DNA of 64,000 nucleotides, taken from NCBI GenBank assembly GCA_045345765.1, contig CP148265.1, positions 2,294,001-2,358,000 on the forward strand, given 5' to 3'. This DNA is from JAOARY01 sp045345765. GTDB taxonomy: Bacteria; Bacillota; Clostridia; Peptostreptococcales; Peptostreptococcaceae. A program made the translations under genes and the position numbers. The notes beneath the pieces are model-generated. The model made no database searches. It was not told the DNA's origin and worked only from the letters and a program-made list of their open reading frames with translations. Below, one piece after another: positions 7,463 through 17,104 of this stretch (positions are counted from its first letter, which is position 1; every line of letters begins with the position of its first letter).

Positions 7463-8944
7463 ATGTTTTTGAAAGCTTCTCCCCTCTTGATGATTTTAAT
7501 ATTATTTGGTGTGGCTTTTATACTACCACTTATAAAAAATGAAAAGAATATATATAAAGTAAGTATTGTTTCTTTGGTATCATCACTTTTCTTATCTGTA
7601 TTAAATCTATATTATGTTTTAACTAACTCTTCTTATAAATTCAATATGGGTCATTTTAATGCACCTTATGGTATAGAAATAAATGTTGGAATTTGTGAAA
7701 GTTTTTTAGCTTTTGTATTTAACTTAGTAACAGTTTTGGTTGTTTTATATTCTTTTAAAACAATAAAAAATGATATAAAAAAACATAGAATTATGTTTTA
7801 TTATCTTCTTATAAATATAACATTAGCATCTTTATTTGGAATGCTTTTTACAAATGATTTATTTAATGCATTTGTATTTATAGAAATATCGAATTTAGCA
7901 TCATGTGGAATTATAGTTATAAAGGATAAGAAGGAAAACATAAAAGCTACAATAAAATATTTAATACTTTCTTGCTTGGGTTCAGGTCTTGTTCTTATGG
8001 GGATTGCATTTATATATTCAATTACAGGAAATTTAAATATGGACTTTGCACATATGGAATTATTAAAAGTAAAAGATATGTATAGCAATGTAATATTAAT
8101 ATCAATTGGTCTTTTTACAATTGGCTTTGGTGTTAAAGGTGCAATGTTTCCTCTTCATATATGGCTTCCCGATGCACATAGTTCTGCACCAGCACCATCA
8201 AGTGCACTATTATCTTCATTAGTTATAAAGGGTGCAGTTGTATTAATGATCAAAGTTTTTTACAGAGTTTATGGTTTTGAAATCATAAATAATTTAGAAG
8301 CTTTAAACATGGTATTAGTTTTAGGTTGTGCAGGCATGATAGTAGGTTCGATATTTGCAATTCTGCAAAAAGAAGCAAAACGTGTTATTGCATATTCAAG
8401 TGTTGCACAAATGGGATATATATTCTTTGCTATTGGGCTTGGTGGTTATAAGGCTTTGGCAATGGCATTTTATCATATAATGTCACATGCACTTACAAAA
8501 TCAGCACTTTTCTTATGTGTAGGAACTATGATACATAAAAAAGGTAAAAAAGTAGCAGATTTAAAAGGTGTAGGAATAGAAATGCCAAAGATTTTGGGTT
8601 TATTTACAATAGCTGCATTTTCAATGGTTGGAATACCGATTTTACCAGGATTTATATCAAAATGGAATTTATCAATACTTAGTATTGAAAGTACAAGATA
8701 CAATCTTATATTTATAATTCTTTTAAGTTCACTTTTAAATTTGGTATATTATTTCCCTATTATAATAAATGGTTATTTTGGAGAAGAAAATATAGATAAT
8801 AAAAAATGGAAGAGTAAAGAAATTAAAGGGATTGAATTTATATCACCTTTAATACTTATAATTTCAATGATATTTATGGGTCTTTATTCAGGAAATATTA
8901 TAAAATTATTAGAAATAGGAGTAAAAGCAATTATATTCTCATAG
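7463..8944 (+). CDS. mrpD: Mrp antiporter subunit D
   Basis: 493 residues with about 14 membrane helices. It belongs to the NuoL/M/N-MrpA/D proton-translocating superfamily: conserved helix-5 glutamate (FVFIEIS), helix-7 lysine region (GFGVKGAMFPLHIWLPDAH), SAPAPSSALLSSLVIKGA, and AYSSVAQMGYIFFAIGLGG. First of four consecutive large antiporter-like subunits. Start ATG follows TATGGAGGTG. In Mrp antiporters MrpD with MrpA forms the ion-translocating core. Confidence 0.93.
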   Translation: MFLKASPLLMILILFGVAFILPLIKNEKNIYKVSIVSLVSSLFLSVLNLYYVLTNSSYKFNMGHFNAPYGIEINVGICESFLAFVFNLVTVLVVLYSFKTIKNDIKKHRIMFYYLLINITLASLFGMLFTNDLFNAFVFIEISNLASCGIIVIKDKKENIKATIKYLILSCLGSGLVLMGIAFIYSITGNLNMDFAHMELLKVKDMYSNVILISIGLFTIGFGVKGAMFPLHIWLPDAHSSAPAPSSALLSSLVIKGAVVLMIKVFYRVYGFEIINNLEALNMVLVLGCAGMIVGSIFAILQKEAKRVIAYSSVAQMGYIFFAIGLGGYKALAMAFYHIMSHALTKSALFLCVGTMIHKKGKKVADLKGVGIEMPKILGLFTIAAFSMVGIPILPGFISKWNLSILSIESTRYNLIFIILLSSLLNLVYYFPIIINGYFGEENIDNKKWKSKEIKGIEFISPLILIISMIFMGLYSGNIIKLLEIGVKAIIFS

Positions 8945-8993
8945 TAATAATATAATTTTGTAATTGAGAATATGACAACAGGAAGGAGTAAAG

Positions 8994-10436
8994 ATGGATT
9001 TTATTATAGTTTTACCAGTCTTGATACCATTAATTGCATTTATGATTATGGGTCTTAATAAAAAATTAGATGACAATAAGGCTTTTAAATTAACCGCGTT
9101 TGTAGTTTTTATGAATTTGATTATATATATATTGATACTTAAATTTTCAAATATCAGAGAATATACTATCTTTGAAGTGAGTGATTTTTTTAAGATACTT
9201 ATAAAATTAGATTATTTGGGTCTTTTGTTTTCATTTTTAGCATCAATACTTTGGATATTTACAACTTTTTATTCAAAGGAATATATGGATCATGAAAAAA
9301 AACAAAAAAGATTTTATACTTTTTTTGTAGGAACATTAGGAGTAACACTTGGAATTGCTTTTTCAGGTAATTTATTCACTCTTTATATTTTTTATGAACT
9401 TTTAACTCTGGCAACATTTCCACTAGTTATACACAGCGAATCAAAAGAAGCTTTCAAAAGTGGAAGAAAATATATATTATATTCTTTCTTTGGAGCAACG
9501 TTAGTATTACTTGGAATGATATTTCTTTATAAGATAAGTCCTGATTTTACTTTTATAGCAAAAGGAAGTATCTATAAAGATGCAGATGCTAAGCTTATAA
9601 AAATGGCATTTATGTGTATGTTTTTAGGTTTTGGAGTAAAGGCAGCGCTAGTACCATTTCATTCATGGCTTCCATCTGCAATGGTAGCTCCAACTCCAGT
9701 AAGTTCACTTTTACACGCTGTTGCAGTTGTTAAATCAGGTATATTTGCGATAGTTAGAATAACATATTATATATTTGGAAAGCAAGCTTTACTAAAGACA
9801 GATGTAGTGATATATGCTTCGATATTTATTGGAATAACTATACTCATGGGGTCATTATTAGCACTTAGTCATGATAATTTAAAGAAGAGACTTGCTTATT
9901 CTACAATAAGTCAACTTGGATATATAATGCTTGGAATAATGATGCTAAATGAAAATGCTTTACTTGGAGGTCTTTTGCATTTAATAAATCATGCACTTAT
10001 AAAAATTATTCTATTTTTCTGCGCAGGAGCGATATATATAAAAGCACATGAAAAAGAAATATCAAATATGAAGGGAATAGGAAAACAAATGCCTATTACA
10101 ATGTGGTGTTTTGCAATTTCTTCTATATCATTAATAGGAATACCTCCGAGTAATGGTTTTGTAAGTAAATGGTATTTGGCTCTTGGTGGACTTAATGCAA
10201 ATAAAATAATGTTTCCAGTAATACTTTTACTTAGTGCATTTTTAACAGCCGCATATTTACTTCCAATTGTAATAACAGCTTTTTTTGCAAAGGGTGAAAT
10301 AAGAAGTGAGGTTAGTGATCCAAGTAAATATATGATATTTCCTATAGTTTGTATAACTTCTTTAGTTGTATTTATAGGATTATTTCCAAATTTGATAATT
10401 AATTTTATTAGAAATATTACTAATACAGTTTTATAG
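8994..10436 (+). CDS. Second MrpD/NuoN-like antiporter subunit
   Basis: 480 residues, about 14 helices, same superfamily: FYELLTLATFPLVIH carries the key glutamate, GVKAALVPFHSWLPSAM the key lysine, then APTPVSSLLHAVAVVKSG and AYSTISQLGYIMLGIMML. ATG 8994 is preceded by AGGAAGGAG. It is distinct from the MrpD copy before it and from the pair that follows. Mrp operons normally contain only two such subunits (A and D), so this is an extra pump-like module whose exact counterpart I cannot name. Confidence 0.9.
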   Translation: MDFIIVLPVLIPLIAFMIMGLNKKLDDNKAFKLTAFVVFMNLIIYILILKFSNIREYTIFEVSDFFKILIKLDYLGLLFSFLASILWIFTTFYSKEYMDHEKKQKRFYTFFVGTLGVTLGIAFSGNLFTLYIFYELLTLATFPLVIHSESKEAFKSGRKYILYSFFGATLVLLGMIFLYKISPDFTFIAKGSIYKDADAKLIKMAFMCMFLGFGVKAALVPFHSWLPSAMVAPTPVSSLLHAVAVVKSGIFAIVRITYYIFGKQALLKTDVVIYASIFIGITILMGSLLALSHDNLKKRLAYSTISQLGYIMLGIMMLNENALLGGLLHLINHALIKIILFFCAGAIYIKAHEKEISNMKGIGKQMPITMWCFAISSISLIGIPPSNGFVSKWYLALGGLNANKIMFPVILLLSAFLTAAYLLPIVITAFFAKGEIRSEVSDPSKYMIFPIVCITSLVVFIGLFPNLIINFIRNITNTVL

Positions 10437-10447
10437 AGGGTGGTACT

Positions 10448-12376
10448 TTGAAATTAATACTTATTACATTTCTTCTGATTCCTTTTATATCAGCTTTAAT
10501 TGGATTTTTTATAGGCAAAAAAAATGAAAATTTAAGAAATATATTTTATGATTTTGTGACTTTTTTCGAATTTTTAATATCTCTTTATTTATTCAAAGAA
10601 AGCTTACATTCAGATTTATCATTTTATATACCAGATATAATGGGTGTTGGACTTAATTTGAAAATTGATTCTTTTAGAATTTTATTTATAGTTTTAACAA
10701 CTTTTATATGGTTTTTATCTACAATTTATTCAACACAATATCTTATTAAATATAAGAATAGAAATAGATATTATACTTTTTTTATGATGACCCTTGGTGC
10801 AACTCTTGGAATATTCATGTCAGAAAATATAATCAATCTATTTACATTCTTTGAAATAATGGCATTTACATCATATATATTAGTAATACATGATGAAGAT
10901 AAATACTCCCATGATGCAGGTAAAATGTATATATTAATATCTGTTGCAGGTGGAATGGTCAGTTTGCTTGGAATATTTTTATTATATGATTATACAAATG
11001 CGCTTGACTTTACTTTGATAAGAGAAAATATCTATTTGCTTGGTAAAGAAAAATATATAATAGGATTTTTACTTATGAGTACATTTGCTATAAAGGCATG
11101 TAGTTTTCCATTTCATATATGGTTGCCAAAAGTTTATCCAGCAGCACCAATGCCTGTAACAGCAGTTTTATCAGCAGTATTATCTAAGGCTGGTGTATTT
11201 GGGCTTATAATGATTTCTTATTATATAATGCCATCTGATTCCATTTATGCATATACACTTATGGTAATGTCTCTTATAACAATGTTTTTAGGTGGATTTT
11301 TAGCATTATTCCAAAGAAATGTTAAAAGAATATTAGCATATTCATCTATGAGTCAATTAGGTTATATAACATTAGGTGTTTCAATATTTACATTTATGAA
11401 AGAAAGTTCATCTTTGGCATTATTATCAACTTTATACCATATAATAAATCATGGTATCTTTAAAGTATTATTATTCTTTACAATTGGAATAATATATATG
11501 TTTGTTGATGATTTAAGTATCAATAAGATAAGAGGATTTTTTAGACATAAGAATTTAATAAAATTATTTTTTGTAATTGGGATGTTCGCAGTATGTGGTT
11601 TTCCAGGATTTAATGGTTTTATAAGTAAGAATTTAATACATCATGCATTTTTGGAGATTATACATGAAAATCATATTAAATATGGATTTTTACTTAATTT
11701 AATTTTTAATATATCAAGTAGCTTTACAGTTGCTTATATGCTTAAGATTTTTATAAGTTTATTTGTAGAATCAAATAGTGAATTTAAGGGACAATTCAAA
11801 AATAAAATTAAAAAAAGAGGTATATTTTCACTTGCAATTCCATCAATTTTAATTATATATCTTGGATTGTTTGCAAATGATTTTGTGGAATATCTAAATT
11901 TATCACTAAATGTCTTTGACTTAGAACATGTATCATATTTAGAATTTTACAGTCTTACAAATATAAAATCATCTTTAAGTGTATTTGCTCTAGGTATTCT
12001 TATATATTTCTTATTTATAAGAAGACATTTAAGAATATTAAAAAATGGGGTAAATATATATATAAATCCATCACTTAAATGGATGAATTTAGAACAAAAT
12101 TTTTATATTCCTTTGTTTTTAAGCACATATAAGTCTTTTGTAAAAATATTTTCATTAGTAGATAGGTCTTTTATAAATGTATTTACATATTTAAAAAATA
12201 GTTTTTTAGAATTTATAAATATTGATTTATCTAATAAAAATATGAATAATAAGGATATAAATAATGTAAAAGATTTATGTACACATTTAAGAGTTAAAGG
12301 AAATAGCTTAAGTAGTTCAATTATGCTTACAGCAACTTTACTTGTAATTATGATTTTGTTTAAGATGATGATTTAA
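10448..12376 (+). CDS. MrpA/NuoL-like antiporter subunit, copy 1
   Basis: 642 residues: a roughly 480-residue antiporter core (LFTFFEIMAFTSYILVIHDEDK; FAIKACSFPFHIWLPKVYPAAP; LAYSSMSQLGYITLG) followed by a lateral extension with a further helix, an amphipathic segment and a last membrane helix (IMLTATLLVIMILF). The start is TTG with GAGGGTGG upstream, 11 bases after the previous stop. It lacks the MbhD/MbhE-like C-terminal domains of classical MrpA, which are separate genes here. It is a close paralogue of the next gene. Confidence 0.9.
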   Translation: MKLILITFLLIPFISALIGFFIGKKNENLRNIFYDFVTFFEFLISLYLFKESLHSDLSFYIPDIMGVGLNLKIDSFRILFIVLTTFIWFLSTIYSTQYLIKYKNRNRYYTFFMMTLGATLGIFMSENIINLFTFFEIMAFTSYILVIHDEDKYSHDAGKMYILISVAGGMVSLLGIFLLYDYTNALDFTLIRENIYLLGKEKYIIGFLLMSTFAIKACSFPFHIWLPKVYPAAPMPVTAVLSAVLSKAGVFGLIMISYYIMPSDSIYAYTLMVMSLITMFLGGFLALFQRNVKRILAYSSMSQLGYITLGVSIFTFMKESSSLALLSTLYHIINHGIFKVLLFFTIGIIYMFVDDLSINKIRGFFRHKNLIKLFFVIGMFAVCGFPGFNGFISKNLIHHAFLEIIHENHIKYGFLLNLIFNISSSFTVAYMLKIFISLFVESNSEFKGQFKNKIKKRGIFSLAIPSILIIYLGLFANDFVEYLNLSLNVFDLEHVSYLEFYSLTNIKSSLSVFALGILIYFLFIRRHLRILKNGVNIYINPSLKWMNLEQNFYIPLFLSTYKSFVKIFSLVDRSFINVFTYLKNSFLEFINIDLSNKNMNNKDINNVKDLCTHLRVKGNSLSSSIMLTATLLVIMILFKMMI

Positions 12377-12406
12377 CTATTAAAAATATGAAAGAAGGTG
12401 AGTTTG

Positions 12407-14395
12407 ATGGAAAATATGATATTGCTTAGTTTAATATTAATACCTTTTGTATCAGCCTTAGTAGGATTTTTTGTAGGAAGAAAAAACGAAAACTTAAGAG
12501 ATCAAATTAATATATTTTCATGTGGACTTACCTTGTTATTAACTATAATAATTTATAATAATTTTGAATTTCCAATGTCCTTAGAAATTAGTGGAGTTAT
12601 GGGAACTGGATTATCTTTAAAATTAGATTATTTTAGATTTGTATTTGTATTTGCAACTGCACTGATTTGGTTTTTGATAATGATATATTCAACTCAGTAT
12701 CTTATCAAATACAAAAATAGAAATAGATATTACACATTTTTTATGCTAACACTTTCAAGTACTTTAGGAGTATTTTTATCTCAAAATATATTAAATCTAT
12801 TTACATTCTTTGAAATAATGTCATTTACATCTTATATATTAGTAATACACGATGAAGATAAATATGCTCATGAAGCAGGAGTATCATATTTATCAATGGC
12901 TGTATTTGGTGGGCTTATAACTTTAATGGGAATATTTTTATTATATGATTATACAAATACATTAGATATAAGTTTAGCTGGGTTTAGACTAGAGGGTCTT
13001 GGAAATACTAAATATATAATTGGTTCTCTTATAATGGTTGGATTTGCTGTTAAGGCTAGCTTGTTTCCATTTCATACATGGCTTCCAAAGGCACATCCAG
13101 CAGCACCAACACCAGCCAGTGCTATACTTTCAGGTATACTTATAAAGGTCGGAGTATTTGGTATATTTATAGTTATGGTAGAGTTATTGCATGGAGATTT
13201 GTTTGTAAGCAAAATTCTTTTATATTTAGGACTTACAAATATGCTTCTTGGAGGATTCTTGGCATTATTCCAAAGAAATATAAAGAGAATATTAGCTTAT
13301 TCTTCAATGAGCCAAGCTGGTTATATAATTAGTGCAATTGCACTTTACGGGATATTAGATAGAGATAATTTAGCATTATTTTCTGCACTTACTTATATAT
13401 TTAATCATTCAATATTTAAGGTATTATTATTTATGGGTGCAGGTATTGTATATATGATATTACATGATTTAAGTATCAATAAGATAAGAGGATTTGGATA
13501 TAATAAAAATATACTAAAAACAGTATTTTTAATAGCATTTTTAGCTATAATAGGTTCACCGATGACGAATGGATTTATAAGTAAGACTTTGCTTCACGAA
13601 ACATTTTATGAAGCACATAAACATACACATAGTTTTTATATGACTGTTGCAGAAATAGTATTTTTCCTATCAAGTAGTTTTACTTTTGCATATCTTACAA
13701 AGATATTTGTAGCTTTATTTGTAGAACATGATAAGGATAAATTCCAAGGGCAATATAAAGAGGAAGTTAGAAAAAGAGCGTTATTTACTATGATTGTATT
13801 AGGTGGTTTTATAATTTATATAGGTATGAACCCTAATTTTATAATAAATTACGCACATAATATTAATTTCCCAGGAAAAGAAATAGATATGCATGTATTT
13901 GATCATCTTTATAGTTTTGCTTCATACAAATCGTTTTTTAAGATTTCATTTAGTGGGCTTATAATTTATTTATTTGTTATAAGAAAGTTCTTATTACAAG
14001 GAGATACGTATATTAATCCTACACTTAAATTATTAAGTTTAGAAAAAATCTATTTTGGTTTAGCAAAATCAATATATCAAATATCAGCAATTTTGTTTTC
14101 TAAGGTTGATAGATTTGTGCTAAAGATAGTAAATACAATATATAAAAGTATTAAATTTGCACAAAATGATGTTTCGGGCAAAAAAGATATTATAAAAAAT
14201 ATGAAATTATTAGATAAACAAATAATTCAAAATAATATTTCTAATTATAATCAAAAGAAGGAAAAGGTAAGAGCAAATGCTATAAATATGGTTGAAGGAA
14301 CACAAAAAATTTATAACAGTATGGAAGGCATAAGTTCTTCGATATTCCTAATGGGATTTGTATTAGTATTTGTCCTTATAACATTTATGTTATAA
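12407..14395 (+). CDS. MrpA/NuoL-like antiporter subunit, copy 2
   Basis: 662 residues, paralogous to the preceding gene over nearly its whole length: same opening (LVGFFVGRKNENLRD), same key-glutamate segment (LFTFFEIMSFTSYILVIHDEDK), same C-terminal extension with YINPTLK. The lysine helix reads FAVKASLFPFHTWLPKAHPAAP. Start ATG 12407 is chosen because AAAGAAGGTGAG immediately precedes it. This tandem duplication completes the operon, which ends in a strong terminator. No hydrogenase, ferredoxin or NADH-binding subunit is encoded with the cluster. Confidence 0.9.
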   Translation: MENMILLSLILIPFVSALVGFFVGRKNENLRDQINIFSCGLTLLLTIIIYNNFEFPMSLEISGVMGTGLSLKLDYFRFVFVFATALIWFLIMIYSTQYLIKYKNRNRYYTFFMLTLSSTLGVFLSQNILNLFTFFEIMSFTSYILVIHDEDKYAHEAGVSYLSMAVFGGLITLMGIFLLYDYTNTLDISLAGFRLEGLGNTKYIIGSLIMVGFAVKASLFPFHTWLPKAHPAAPTPASAILSGILIKVGVFGIFIVMVELLHGDLFVSKILLYLGLTNMLLGGFLALFQRNIKRILAYSSMSQAGYIISAIALYGILDRDNLALFSALTYIFNHSIFKVLLFMGAGIVYMILHDLSINKIRGFGYNKNILKTVFLIAFLAIIGSPMTNGFISKTLLHETFYEAHKHTHSFYMTVAEIVFFLSSSFTFAYLTKIFVALFVEHDKDKFQGQYKEEVRKRALFTMIVLGGFIIYIGMNPNFIINYAHNINFPGKEIDMHVFDHLYSFASYKSFFKISFSGLIIYLFVIRKFLLQGDTYINPTLKLLSLEKIYFGLAKSIYQISAILFSKVDRFVLKIVNTIYKSIKFAQNDVSGKKDIIKNMKLLDKQIIQNNISNYNQKKEKVRANAINMVEGTQKIYNSMEGISSSIFLMGFVLVFVLITFML

Positions 14396-14405
14396 TTTAA
14401 AAATA

Positions 14406-14448
14406 AAAAGCTAAAACTCAATTAATTTAGAGTTTTAGCTTTTTTTTA
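14406..14448 (+). terminator. Terminator of the Mrp operon
   Basis: AAAAGCTAAAACTC (14406-14419) pairs with GAGTTTTAGCTTTT (14430-14443), followed by more T. The sequence is symmetrical enough to work on either strand. Confidence 0.95.
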
Positions 14449-14564
14449 TTGTTTTAAATTTTATTAAATCCATTTTAATAGTACATAAATATACATAAAT
14501 AGTATTTATTTTGATATAATTTAATAATATACATATTTATAAAATTATAAAAGGATGTGAGTAA

Positions 14565-15086
14565 ATGTCTTTTATACGTGTTGATAAAATATTAAAAAAT
14601 ATGAATTTAATAAGCAAAAATCCTAATAAGGATATTATGGATTATGATAAAAAGTATAAAGAATTTGAAGATAGAATATCAGATTTTGATAAACATGAGA
14701 AATTAGTAAAAGATTTAATATCTTTTGTAAAAAAAAATAAAAAAGATATGGATGATATAACAAGGTCTAAATTCTTAGCTTTTTTGGGAAATATGGTAAT
14801 AAATTTATCGCCATATGTAGTTGAAGATTGTGGATATTCATATCTTAAAGAGGCTCTTAAATTAGATGTAAATAATTATTATGCAATGCTTGGGATATGT
14901 TGTATATATGATAACTTTTATACATGTGACATAGTAGATGAATTAGAATATTTAGATTATATAAGAATTATGATTAAAAATTTTGATGATTTAAGTGAAT
15001 TTAATAGGGAAATTTTTCTAGCTAAAATAAGTGAAGTTATCAGAAGAAGAAAAAATTATTTGTTACATAGAAAAAATAAGAAATAA
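14565..15086 (+). CDS. Hypothetical helical protein, paralogue of the next gene
   Basis: 173 residues, charged, predicted helical, without membrane segments or signal peptide. Not recognised as a named family. Residues about 85-120 (VEDCGYSYLKEALKLDVNNYYAMLG) closely match the following gene and have the look of a single TPR-like helix pair. ATG 14565 follows AAGGATGTGAG. The two genes are probably an old tandem duplication. Function unknown; a protein-interaction role is only a guess from the TPR-like segment. Confidence 0.75.
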   Translation: MSFIRVDKILKNMNLISKNPNKDIMDYDKKYKEFEDRISDFDKHEKLVKDLISFVKKNKKDMDDITRSKFLAFLGNMVINLSPYVVEDCGYSYLKEALKLDVNNYYAMLGICCIYDNFYTCDIVDELEYLDYIRIMIKNFDDLSEFNREIFLAKISEVIRRRKNYLLHRKNKK

Positions 15087-15142
15087 AAATAGATAGTGAA
15101 ATATTATGTTTTTTTATTAAATCATTTAGGTTGGTGGATAAT

Positions 15143-15571
15143 ATGAAAAATCAAAAGGAATACGATGAATTTTTAAATTCAATTGGAGATGAAGATGCAC
15201 AAATCCTAATAGATAAGATTGAATTATTTTTGAATAAAAACAAGATGGATAATAAGGTTAAATCTAAGTTTATAGCTTTGATAGGACTTGTGATAAATGT
15301 TATAGGGATTAGTTTGGTAGATGATTATGGTTATAGTTATTTTAAATATGCTTTGGAGTTAGATGAAGATAATTATTTTGCGATGAATATGATTTGTTCA
15401 TTATTTGATACATATCCATATCCTCTAAATACTCTTATAACAGAAAGAGAGTATTTAGATGTTTTGGAAAAGCTTGCGATGAATTTTTATGATATGGATG
15501 AGATATGTCAAAAGAATTTTTTGGGTACTATTAAAGTATATATAAAATTAAGAAAAAAACTTATAAAGTAA
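15143..15571 (+). CDS. Hypothetical helical protein, paralogue of the previous gene
   Basis: 142 residues, cytosolic, helical. The block DDYGYSYFKYALELDEDNY matches the corresponding block of the gene 56 bases upstream, including the spacing to the aromatic-rich segment after it. The start is set at ATG 15143 behind AGGTTGGTGG; GTG 15131 is an in-frame alternative. It lacks the first 30 or so residues of its sister. No catalytic motif is visible. Confidence 0.72.
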   Translation: MKNQKEYDEFLNSIGDEDAQILIDKIELFLNKNKMDNKVKSKFIALIGLVINVIGISLVDDYGYSYFKYALELDEDNYFAMNMICSLFDTYPYPLNTLITEREYLDVLEKLAMNFYDMDEICQKNFLGTIKVYIKLRKKLIK

Positions 15572-15719
15572 TAAATAATTTTTAACAATATATATAAAAT
15601 CAATAGTAATTAAAAGAATTAATCCAATAAAAAGTAAAAAAAACCTTATTTTTATGATGTTATAGATTTATGTATTTATTACATATAAAGTTATAATATC
15701 ATCATTTGGGGGGGATTTT

Positions 15720-16664
15720 ATGAGTGTACAAGCGAAAATAGAAACAAAAAATGAAATAACATACAAAACTTTATTAAAAGAAAAGCAATATATTAAAAAT
15801 TTGATAGCTAAGTTGATATCACGTTTTGGAGATTCATTAGATACAATTGCTTATTCTTGGATGGTTTATGAACTTACAGGCTCAAAAACTATGATGGCTA
15901 CATTATTTGCTGTAAATGGAATACCTAATTTATTATTTGGTATGTTTGCTGGAGTGTTTGCAGGTTATCATTCAAAGAAAAAAATAATATTCACATGTGA
16001 TATGGGAAGAGGTTTAACGGTATTATTAACAGCTATACTACTTTTAATGAATATGATTAAGCCATGGCATTTATATGTGCTTACTTTCCTTAATTCCACT
16101 TTTGAAACCTTTAGAGCACCATCAGCATCGAGTATGTACTCGATGGTATTAGATAAAGAAAAACTTGATTATGGTATGTCTTTAGATTCTACTCTTGTTA
16201 GAATTGTAGAATTAAGTGGATTTTCTTTAGCGGCTATATTTATAAGTACTATAGGGACAAGTGGCGCTATACTTATAGATGCAATGACATTCTTTATATC
16301 TGGGTTTATTATAATAACAATAAAATATCAAGATTTGATTAAAAAAGAAGCTATGACTATGGGCGGTAGTTTTAAAGATCTTAAAGAAGGCTTTAAATAT
16401 TTATTAGAATCAAAAATAGTTCTTAATATGTGTTTAATAGCTTGTTTTATAAATTTTATTTTTGTACCTTTTAATTCAATGCAAACACCCTATGTTAAGG
16501 AGATTTTAAATAGAGGTGTTGAGGCTTTATCTTTTATATCAGTTCCTCTTTTACTTGGAATGATAATTATGGGTGTTTTATATCCTAAGTTAAAAAAAGT
16601 AATATCAGGATTTTATACAATTATATTAGGTGGAGGGTTTTTAGGAATAAGTTATTTATATTAA
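15720..16664 (+). CDS. MFS transporter, C-terminally truncated
   Basis: 314 residues with about eight hydrophobic helices; resembles the N-terminal two thirds of macrolide-efflux (MefA-like) MFS proteins (SRFGDSLDTIAYSWMVYELTGS; NSTFETFRAPSASSMYS). Family members usually have about 400-430 residues and 12 helices; this one stops after GFLGISYLY and a repeat-like terminator follows within 20 bases. It is therefore likely a truncated remnant. If functional, its last four helices are missing. ATG 15720 follows GGGGGGGATTTT. No substrate can be assigned. Confidence 0.7.
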   Translation: MSVQAKIETKNEITYKTLLKEKQYIKNLIAKLISRFGDSLDTIAYSWMVYELTGSKTMMATLFAVNGIPNLLFGMFAGVFAGYHSKKKIIFTCDMGRGLTVLLTAILLLMNMIKPWHLYVLTFLNSTFETFRAPSASSMYSMVLDKEKLDYGMSLDSTLVRIVELSGFSLAAIFISTIGTSGAILIDAMTFFISGFIIITIKYQDLIKKEAMTMGGSFKDLKEGFKYLLESKIVLNMCLIACFINFIFVPFNSMQTPYVKEILNRGVEALSFISVPLLLGMIIMGVLYPKLKKVISGFYTIILGGGFLGISYLY

Positions 16665-16683
16665 AAATAATTAAAATATAAAG

Positions 16684-16757
16684 AAAAAGAGGCTCTCGCA
16701 TTAGAAAATTTACTTACAGATTATGTAGTATCTTTTCTTGGTGGAAGTCTCTTTTTA
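16684..16757 (+). terminator. Large-loop terminator-like repeat (family member 1)
   Basis: AAAAAGAGGCT (16684-16694) pairs with AGTCTCTTTTT (16746-16756), with a 51-base loop. The left arm continues CTCGCATTAGAAAATTTA, which resembles the elements at 22670 and 39683. Confidence 0.65.
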
Positions 16758-16782
16758 TAATTTAATATAGTAATTTTTAAAA

Positions 16783-17016
16783 TTAAGATAGGATATAATA
16801 TATACTTACAATAGGAAAAACAATATAAAAAACATTTTTTAATAATGAAGATTTTTGATTTCTTTTGGAATCTAAAAATCCCCAAATACAAATCAATACA
16901 ATAAAAAGAGCAAAGCCTAACCTAAAAATATAAATCTCTTTAAAAATAACAGCTAAAATTGCCATCAACCCCATACCAAAAGATAAAATTCTACCTATTA
17001 ATTTTTGAGAATACAT
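16783..17016 (-). CDS. Small membrane protein, 77 aa
   Basis: Three hydrophobic segments (SFGMGLMAILAVIF, IFRLGFALFIVLICIWGFL, VFYIVFPIVSIYYIL) separated by a basic linker (DSKRNQKS). On the minus strand a good ribosome-binding site, AAGGGATGTGA, precedes the ATG, supporting a real gene. No family recognised. It is a lone gene converging on the truncated MFS gene; no neighbour suggests a function. Confidence 0.7.
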   Translation of the reverse strand: MYSQKLIGRILSFGMGLMAILAVIFKEIYIFRLGFALFIVLICIWGFLDSKRNQKSSLLKNVFYIVFPIVSIYYILS

Positions 17017-17104
17017 AAAATCACATCCCTTTATATAATATATTAATTAACATATTATATAGCATATAAAATTGAAAAACAAGGAATATAAAGAAAAAAT
17101 TTTA

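Noticed and set aside
13078..13332. 84-residue plus-strand frame inside the second mrpA-like gene
   Set aside because: Lies wholly within a conserved membrane-protein gene in another frame and has Ser/Tyr-rich nonsense composition.
16697..16760. Possible C-terminal remnant of the truncated MFS protein (frame reading L-E-N-L-L-T-D-Y...)
   Set aside because: The same sequence is explained by the loop and arms of the terminator-like repeat shared with 22670 and 39683; the protein-like reading is short and probably chance.
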